From assembly GCA_964553795.1 (NCBI GenBank), contig CAZKMR010000125.1, positions 1 through 11,055 of the forward strand: a DNA stretch of 11,055 bases, given 5' to 3'. Position 1 is the first letter of the stretch. The number at the start of each line of letters is the position of its first letter. Below are positions 5,441-11,055 of this stretch, one piece after another. Made by a program: the position numbers and the translations under genes. Under the pieces are notes generated by a model, which was given only the letters and a program-made list of their open reading frames with translations, did no database searches and was not told the DNA's origin. The stretch comes from JADLHS01 sp964553795. Its GTDB lineage: Bacteria; Verrucomicrobiota; Verrucomicrobiia; Limisphaerales; JADLHS01.

Positions 5441-8400
5441 ATGAAATTCACCAAACAAAAAAGCACCACTCTGTTCGCCGGGACGATTCATTGCGCGCTC
5501 CTGTTGCTCGCAGGTTCGATCCATGCGGCCACCTTTCAATGGACGAACACCGCTGCAACCGCATCGTTTGTGGATCCAGTCAACTGGACGAACACCGCCA
5601 GTCCGTTCGGCAATGGCGCGCCGGTCGCGGGTGATACGGGCATTAACAATGTCGCCGGTGCAGCTGCGGTGATTGCAGATGGCGATGTCGTGACGGTTAC
5701 CACTGCCGACGCGGCGGCGGGAGAGATTCGCATCACAGGCGGTGAATTGAACGCGACCAACCTGCGGTCAGTGGCGAGTAATGCGCTTGTTTCAATCAGC
5801 GGCGGCGTACTGAATCTCGCTAACTTTCAGATCACCGGCAGCTATGGAGCGGTTTCGATCAGTGGCGGTTTTACGACGGTGACGACTGACAGTCGCGTGG
5901 CCGCGGCGAACACGATTTGGAACGTCAGCAGTGGCGTATTGAATCTGAGCAAGCACACCATCGGTTCAGCGGCGACGAGTAACACCAACAACATCATGAC
6001 CGTTTCTGGTAATGCGCAAGTGACCCAGAATCAGGGCACGGGTGGCGGCGCGGCGCGGGAACTTTGGATCGGCGGTAACAACGGCGGATCGGGCACGTTG
6101 ATTCTGAAGGATAACGCCACCTGGATCAGCAGCGCCGCCAACGGTAACACGGACGTCATTATCGGACGCGCGGCGAGTGGTTCGCAAAGTCCGGTCGGGA
6201 CACTCACGATTCAGGACAACGCGAGCATGATTGTGCAGTCGGGTTCGGCCGCGGCCAAAGTGATTCGCATGGCGGATAATTCCGGCAACGCCAGTGGAAT
6301 TCTGAATCTGAACGGCGGCAATCTTTCGACGGTCGGCATCCAACGAACCACCGGCACGGCGACCATCAATGCCAATGGCGGTAGAATCACAGCCTTGGCC
6401 GAGGGCACATCGTTCTTCCGCAATTTCGGCGGCACGGGCGGAGCGAATTCGATCAACTTGCTCGCCGGCGGGTTGACTTTCGATACGGGCGGATTCGCAG
6501 TCGGCATCACCAATGTACTTTCAGGCGCGGGCGGTTTGACCAAACAAGGCAGCGGCGTTCTGACGATATCCGGACCGAACAGTTTCACGGGGGCGACCGT
6601 GGTGAGCGGCGATACGCTGCAATTGACCGGCGCGGGGGCGTTGAACAGCAGTTCGGGCATTACGGTGGAAAATTTTGCGACGCTGGAGATCACCAACGTG
6701 AACGCCGCGCTGTTCACTTCCGGTTCGTTCACTCTGAACAACGGAAACGTGGTGGCTGATTTCTCCACCACAAATCTGACCGTTAGCACTTTGGGAACGG
6801 CGGGATTTGCCAACAACATCAATGTGGTTGTGTTGCCCAACGTGAATGTGCTGCCGGCGCGCGTGCCGTTGATCAAATACACGACTGCCGCGCCCGGATT
6901 GGTGGACGGCAATAACGTTCTGACGGCATTGACCGCGACTTTGCCGGCGCTCGGAAATCCGGTGGGTTACCTGACGAACAATGCGGCGACCAAAACCATC
7001 GAGCTGGTCATCACGAGCATGGTGTTGACACCGGTGATCACGCGGCAGCCGCAACCGGACCGCGCTTATGCCGGATACCTCGCGCATTTCAGCGTGGAGT
7101 TGGAAATCACCAACGCGCCCAGCTATCAATGGCGCAAAGATGGGAGCAATCTCGGCAATGGCGGAAAATTTTCCGGCGCTGACACCGCGGTGCTGCGAAT
7201 CAGCAATGTTTCGGCGGCGGAACTCGGGAATTACGATGTGATCGTTGCGACGACCAGCGGATCCGTGACCAGTAGTCCGGCTGCGTTGAGCTTGGTAAAT
7301 CCGTTTGGCTACGAAGCTGCGGCGGTGGCTGCCGCGCCGGTGGCGCTCTATATGTTCGACGATTTGAATGATCCCACTTCGGCCGTTGCTCCGGCTTTTG
7401 ATTATGCCGGCGATCTGGACGGAGTTTATGGCACCGCCACGCAGAACGGTTTGTTCGGCACCTTTGGTCCGACGCCGACCGACGGTCTTCCCGGTTTCGA
7501 CGCGACCAATATCGCCGTGCGAACGTTTGGCTTCACGCCGAACTCGCGCGTGACGATTCCGCCGCTAAACCTCAACACCAATACGGTCACCATCACCGCG
7601 TGGATGAATCCCGGCAGCGTGGCGGCCAATGCGGGGATCGTGTTTTGTCGCGGCAGCAGCACGGTGGCGGGATTCAATTTTACCGGCACGACGGATGCGC
7701 AGGCGCGCCGCACATTGGGTTACACCTGGAACAATGAAGGCGGAACATTCTTGTGGAACTCCGGCGTGGCCCCAAGTCCGGGAGTATGGTCGTTCGTGGG
7801 GCTGGTGATCAGTCCGACAAACGCGTCGATCTATGTCTTCGATGCCACCGGTGTGCGAGCGGCTTCGCAGGCTTACACCCATGTGGTGCAAAGTTTCGGA
7901 GCGAGCTCGACCATCGGCGACGATTCGTTCAGTGGTGGGAATCGCCAGTTTGACGGCGTGCTGGATGGCGTCGGTATTTACGCCAAAGCGATGACGCAGG
8001 CGGAACTTGAGTCGCTCTACACGGCGGGCTCAGGGGTTTCGACCTTTGCGCCGATTGTCTGGCTCGATCCAATCAATCAAACCCGTTACGAACAACAAAG
8101 TGTGTCTTTCACCGCGGGCGCCAGCGGCAGTCAGCCACTCACGTATCAATGGCAAACTACCGACGGCGTCAATTATTTCAATGTGGTGAATGGCGGACGC
8201 ATCAGCGGCGCCACCACGCCGACGCTCACCATCAGCAATCTTTCGCTCGCGGACAACGGCGCGATGTATGTGCTGGTGGCGAACAATGCGTACGGTTCAG
8301 CGACCAGTCAGGTGGCGACACTTTCGATCAACGCCATCAGTCCGGCGGAAAACATCACCAATCTGCTCGCGCAGTCCAGCGGTCAAAGTTGGGAAACCGC

Positions 8401-9412
8401 GTCCACGTGGAGCGATGGCCTGGCCGCGTCGGTTTCGGCGGTGTCCAAACCGGGGAGCGCCTATTTCAGTCCGGCCAACACGGCCTTGCGCACCCCGCCG
8501 GGAGCCGCGAGTTCGACGTTCCCGGGCAACACCATCGAGTTCCAAGGCAACGGAACTTTCACCACGACCATTGCCGGCAGCGGCAGCAGCGCGTTGATCA
8601 TGAAAACGTCCAATGGTGGCATCGTGAATTTCCCGAAGTTGATCATGAACGGCGGTCAGATTTTTAACTTCGTGGATTCGGGCGGCAACACGGTGTTGGG
8701 TGGCGAAATTGAGATTCGCGCGAACACGCCCGTTTATGCCGCGGATGACACCAGTGCGCGGTCCATTCGGATTCAGGCCAAGCTAACCGGAAGCGGCACC
8801 ATCGAGTATCGCGCTTATTCCGGCGCGACGTTCAATCCTGCGACCGTGGCCTCGTTGAACATTTCGAATGCAGCGAACACGTTCAACGGCACGTGGAACG
8901 TTGTGCTCGGCACGTTGGTTGGAAGTTCGCCAGGGGCGCTCGGCACGAACACGCTCACCGTAGGCGCTCAAGGCGCGTTGCAGACGACCTACTCCATCAA
9001 TAATCCCAATGGCGCATTGGTCCTGAACGGACGACTCAATCTGACGCGCGATCACACGTTCAAATCCGTAACCGTCAATGGCACGGCGTTGAATGCAGGC
9101 ACCTACTCGTGGGCGCAATTGAACGCGGCGTATCCGGCGAACTTCCCCGCGTCGTGGACCGGCCAGCCGGGCGCGCCATCGGAAACCACCGCCTCTGGCA
9201 GCGTGACCGTGATCGGTTCCGGTGTGGTCACGCCCGTGCCGCTGACGAACAGTTGGAACGGGAACACGCTAACGCTGAGCTGGCCCAGCGGCTGGGTGCT
9301 ATTGGAAGCGAGCAACGTGTTGGGGCCGTGGACGACCAATTCCGGCGCAACGTCGCCGTTCAACGTTTCGCCCACGGAACCGCAGAAGTATTTCCGGTTG
9401 CAAGCGCAGTGA
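5441..9412 (+). CDS. Giant secreted multidomain protein: beta-strand (PATR) repeats, Ig-like and LamG-like domains
   Basis: A 1323-residue protein, probably at the cell surface or secreted. ATG 5441 is preferred because it opens a signal peptide (MKFTKQKSTTLFAG, hydrophobic to about 29, cleavage near IHA-A). The frame is open back to ATG 5312, but that lies inside the palindrome. Residues about 30-420 are Gly/Asn/Thr-rich beta-helix rungs (recurring SGGVLNL-like units), ending in an autotransporter-associated beta-strand repeat near 347-410 (SGAGGLTKQGSGVLTISG). An Ig-like domain spans about 531-619, a LamG/concanavalin-like domain 622-863 (ALYMFDD, ITAWMNPG, DGVLDGVGIYAKAMT) and a second Ig-like domain 870-965 (YQWQTTDG). 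A second beta-helix-like stretch covers about 970-1257. The last 60 residues (LSWPSGWVLLEASN to YFRLQAQ) form a compact module. There is no autotransporter barrel, PEP-CTERM tail or visible catalytic motif. A role in adhesion or polysaccharide binding is inference. Confidence 0.9.
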   Translation: MKFTKQKSTTLFAGTIHCALLLLAGSIHAATFQWTNTAATASFVDPVNWTNTASPFGNGAPVAGDTGINNVAGAAAVIADGDVVTVTTADAAAGEIRITGGELNATNLRSVASNALVSISGGVLNLANFQITGSYGAVSISGGFTTVTTDSRVAAANTIWNVSSGVLNLSKHTIGSAATSNTNNIMTVSGNAQVTQNQGTGGGAARELWIGGNNGGSGTLILKDNATWISSAANGNTDVIIGRAASGSQSPVGTLTIQDNASMIVQSGSAAAKVIRMADNSGNASGILNLNGGNLSTVGIQRTTGTATINANGGRITALAEGTSFFRNFGGTGGANSINLLAGGLTFDTGGFAVGITNVLSGAGGLTKQGSGVLTISGPNSFTGATVVSGDTLQLTGAGALNSSSGITVENFATLEITNVNAALFTSGSFTLNNGNVVADFSTTNLTVSTLGTAGFANNINVVVLPNVNVLPARVPLIKYTTAAPGLVDGNNVLTALTATLPALGNPVGYLTNNAATKTIELVITSMVLTPVITRQPQPDRAYAGYLAHFSVELEITNAPSYQWRKDGSNLGNGGKFSGADTAVLRISNVSAAELGNYDVIVATTSGSVTSSPAALSLVNPFGYEAAAVAAAPVALYMFDDLNDPTSAVAPAFDYAGDLDGVYGTATQNGLFGTFGPTPTDGLPGFDATNIAVRTFGFTPNSRVTIPPLNLNTNTVTITAWMNPGSVAANAGIVFCRGSSTVAGFNFTGTTDAQARRTLGYTWNNEGGTFLWNSGVAPSPGVWSFVGLVISPTNASIYVFDATGVRAASQAYTHVVQSFGASSTIGDDSFSGGNRQFDGVLDGVGIYAKAMTQAELESLYTAGSGVSTFAPIVWLDPINQTRYEQQSVSFTAGASGSQPLTYQWQTTDGVNYFNVVNGGRISGATTPTLTISNLSLADNGAMYVLVANNAYGSATSQVATLSINAISPAENITNLLAQSSGQSWETASTWSDGLAASVSAVSKPGSAYFSPANTALRTPPGAASSTFPGNTIEFQGNGTFTTTIAGSGSSALIMKTSNGGIVNFPKLIMNGGQIFNFVDSGGNTVLGGEIEIRANTPVYAADDTSARSIRIQAKLTGSGTIEYRAYSGATFNPATVASLNISNAANTFNGTWNVVLGTLVGSSPGALGTNTLTVGAQGALQTTYSINNPNGALVLNGRLNLTRDHTFKSVTVNGTALNAGTYSWAQLNAAYPANFPASWTGQPGAPSETTASGSVTVIGSGVVTPVPLTNSWNGNTLTLSWPSGWVLLEASNVLGPWTTNSGATSPFNVSPTEPQKYFRLQAQ

Positions 9413-9449
9413 GCCGGTTGGTTTTGGGGTGGGTTGGTTGAGACGAAAT

Positions 9450-9482
9450 GGTTGGCAGCCGGAGTGGGACCGGCTGCCAACC
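9450..9482. terminator. Strong hairpin, probable terminator of the giant surface gene
   Basis: GGTTGGCAGCCGG (9450-9462) and CCGGCTGCCAACC (9470-9482) form a perfect 13-bp stem with a 7-base loop. It begins 37 bases after the stop codon at 9412. The following bases (GCAATTTCTC) are only weakly T-rich, so termination efficiency is uncertain. The position and stem strength fit a terminator separating the surface gene from the next gene. Confidence 0.7.
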
Positions 9483-9561
9483 GCAATTTCTCACTGCGCT
9501 CGTTTCCTCCTCATGTGCTGATGCGACGCTGTTGGCCGGATTCTTTCGGTCGTTCTCTCTC

Positions 9562-9589
9562 TTGACGGATAAGGTAACGGGCGTAGGGT
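9562..9589 (+). promoter_or_regulatory. Possible sigma-70-like promoter for the 208-residue protein gene
   Basis: TTGACG (9562-9567) matches the -35 consensus at five of six bases. TAGGGT (9584-9589), 16 bases later, is a weak -10. A separate promoter is expected because a strong hairpin precedes it. The gene also has its own Shine-Dalgarno-like GGAG at 9596-9599, six bases before ATG 9606. The -10 element is poor, so the call is tentative. The TTACAC palindrome is absent here, so this gene is not an obvious member of the proposed regulon. Confidence 0.3.
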
Positions 9590-9605
9590 TAATGCGGAGT
9601 CGGTT

Positions 9606-10232
9606 ATGTTTTTCCGCGATTTAGACAGAAGATGGAGTCGCGTTCGCTTCCGAAGAATGCTGGTGATCGGAGGAATGGGATTGTTGGTTTCGCTGCTCAC
9701 CAACGCGGTCGTTGCGGCCAATACCAACTCTGTGCCGACACCTCTCGAATCCGAAAGTTCCAACCAAATCCAAACGGCGTCGCAAAATCAAAACGAGTCG
9801 CAGAATTTGACCAATCAAATGTTCCCAGAATGGTCTGATGCCGTGGGACTGCTTTCGGCCTCGCAGTTGGGGGAAACACGCAGTGAAGCCGTAACGGAGT
9901 TTATTGCTGCGCGCGAAACGCCGCTTCCAACCCCGACCCCCTCGCTGGAGGAAACGTTTCCTTCACTTGGGCAGTATGATTTGGTTTTGGAGGGACTTCC
10001 GGTCGAACAGTTCGACTGGCGCAGCCCGTTCACAGAAATCGCAGTTGGTCCAGTCGCAGTTCAATTTCTCGTTCCGTTGCCTGTTCCCGCGCCGCCGGGC
10101 AGCGAGGAACGTTTGTTGGCAGGAGAGAATGATCGGTCCTGGCCTGTGACCGCGACCGGAGCGCCAACGGGTGAGTCTTGGAGTGAACCAACCACTTACC
10201 AGGGGCACGGATTTATTTCGCTGTTGTGGTAA
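9606..10232 (+). CDS. Exported or membrane-anchored protein of unknown function
   Basis: I do not recognise this 208-residue protein. It has a strongly basic N-terminus (residues 4-17, RDLDRRWSRVRFRR) and a hydrophobic segment at about 18-37 ending AVVAA-N, which fits a signal peptide or a single anchor. Next come a Gln/Asn/Ser-rich stretch (53-70), a Pro/Thr linker (TPLPTPTPS, 105-113) and a second proline-rich patch (VPLPVPAPPG, 156-165). It ends in the hydrophobic GFISLLW. There are no cysteines and no catalytic motif that I can see. The ATG 9606 start is supported by GGAG at 9596-9599. The gene converges on the phosphatase-like gene with only 16 bases between stop codons, and no hairpin is visible in that gap. 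It seems to be a single-gene unit. Reality as a gene is likely from the start signals and signal peptide. Confidence 0.7.
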   Translation: MFFRDLDRRWSRVRFRRMLVIGGMGLLVSLLTNAVVAANTNSVPTPLESESSNQIQTASQNQNESQNLTNQMFPEWSDAVGLLSASQLGETRSEAVTEFIAARETPLPTPTPSLEETFPSLGQYDLVLEGLPVEQFDWRSPFTEIAVGPVAVQFLVPLPVPAPPGSEERLLAGENDRSWPVTATGAPTGESWSEPTTYQGHGFISLLW

Positions 10233-10248
10233 ACAACTTCAGGACGCC

Positions 10249-11055
10249 TCACTGATTGCGGTACTGCTTGTGGCAACTCGCACAATTCTGCCCGGCGCGT
10301 TTGAACGTGGCGTTGATGGTCTCCAGATCAGCGGAAGCGCGCAGTTGTTGACGCAGCAGGTCGGCCAGTTGTTCGGCTTCGGTCAGCTTGGCGCGGTAAT
10401 CGTCCGGGCGTTCAGCCGTATCACTGAGTCGGGCCGTCTCGCGAAATTGTTCCCATAGCAACGTGGCTTCATGTGGCGGCGCGATGTCCGCGTGACCGGG
10501 CGGTTGTTTCCAACCGGCTATTTGCGCGAGCTTCAAATGTTCGAAGTGCGCATCAATGGCCACCATCGCATCCACAAGGGAAGTGGTGCGGGCGACTTCC
10601 GGCAACTCCTTCACGGCGGCGAGTTCGGCGGCCGTGGGTTTCGAGAATTCTGCCGCGGCGCGATACAAACCAAGATAATCCGCCGCCGTTCCCGCTTCGC
10701 GCAACCAATCCACTGCTTGATTCGTCGTCCAACCGCTGCTGCTTAAACACATTACCGCGACCGCCGCCGGACCGCGATGCTTGCCATGATGACAATGCAC
10801 GTAAAACGGACCGGTTTCCGTGAGCGCGGCTTTGGCGAGTTCGGCGACGCGATTGGTCGGGACGCTGTCGTAACCGTAGGGCAGGTGAATGTAGCGCAGG
10901 CCATGTTTGCGCGCGGCGGCGACATCGGGCTTGCCGCCGTCCACGCTGATGATGGTTTTGACGCCAAGTTTGGCGAGCGCGGCGAAGGTTTCCTCACCTT
11001 CGGGTTGCGAGCCGGAATAGATTTTAGCGGTGGCGCGAAAGGAGTTGTGCACGCC
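10249..11055 (-). CDS. Cysteine-dependent phosphatase-like domain fused to a C-terminal haem c (CxxCH) module, 5' partial
   Basis: The reading frame is open through the right edge. GTG at 11050-11052 could start it, but residues just after it (NSFRATAKIYSGSQPEG) already look like the conserved entry to the domain, so the true start and any signal peptide probably lie outside. Numbering from that GTG, residues about 10-135 form a dual-specificity/tyrosine-phosphatase-like fold: KTIISVDGG, then HCHHGKHRGP with Cys87 and Arg93 of the C-x5-R signature. Asp62 (GYDSVP) is a candidate general acid. Residues about 150-267 are helical and end with FKRAGQNCASCHKQYRNQ. The C257-x-x-C260-H261 motif and helical context resemble cytochrome c'-like proteins, which would place the protein outside the cytoplasm. 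Substrate unknown. It is convergent with the 208-residue gene and not linked to the two-component operon. Confidence 0.88.
   Translation of the reverse strand, partial: GVHNSFRATAKIYSGSQPEGEETFAALAKLGVKTIISVDGGKPDVAAARKHGLRYIHLPYGYDSVPTNRVAELAKAALTETGPFYVHCHHGKHRGPAAVAVMCLSSSGWTTNQAVDWLREAGTAADYLGLYRAAAEFSKPTAAELAAVKELPEVARTTSLVDAMVAIDAHFEHLKLAQIAGWKQPPGHADIAPPHEATLLWEQFRETARLSDTAERPDDYRAKLTEAEQLADLLRQQLRASADLETINATFKRAGQNCASCHKQYRNQ

Noticed and set aside
1..11055. CRISPR array, tRNA/rRNA genes, insertion sequences, phage or toxin-antitoxin genes
   Set aside because: I looked for regularly spaced repeats, cloverleaf-like sequences, transposase or integrase motifs and short paired genes and saw none.

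Overview
The window looks like a chromosomal stretch from a Verrucomicrobiota bacterium, probably a Limisphaerales/Pedosphaera-like lineage. The grounds are GC-rich coding, a PEP-CTERM protein, a very large secreted protein mixing autotransporter-associated beta-strand repeats with Ig-like and LamG-like modules, a NarL-type sensor kinase with a huge exported OB-fold-like sensor region, and a tyrosine-phosphatase-like protein ending in a haem c motif. This placement is inference from domain content; there is no rRNA or other phylogenetic marker here.

Layout. 1-150: intergenic DNA with a long perfect inverted repeat built of 15-bp units. 151-3540 (+): hybrid-architecture membrane histidine kinase. 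3537-4220 (+): NarL/LuxR-type response regulator, overlapping the kinase by ATGA. 4221-4512: intergenic, with a regulatory-looking palindrome. 4513-5232 (+): secreted CBM96/DNRLRE-like protein with a PEP-CTERM sorting tail. 5233-5440: intergenic, with a second copy of the palindrome inside a 13-bp inverted repeat. 5441-9412 (+): secreted protein of 1323 residues. 9413-9605: strong terminator hairpin, then a possible promoter. 9606-10232 (+): exported protein of unknown function. 10249-11055 (-): convergent phosphatase/cytochrome fusion, cut by the right edge.

The most notable signal is a palindrome, TTACAC-N4-GTGTAA, that I find three times in perfect form: in the last codons of the kinase just before the regulator start, upstream of the PEP-CTERM gene, and upstream of the giant surface protein. 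Read as 7-2-7 (TTACACK-NN-CGTGTAA) it has the geometry known for NarL-family operators. The response regulator encoded in the same window is of that family. The simplest model is a self-contained system: an envelope sensor phosphorylates its regulator, which controls itself and two exported surface/matrix proteins next door. The two downstream copies also share flanking sequence and sit in larger stem-loops. A structured dispersed repeat or RNA leader element is therefore the main alternative.
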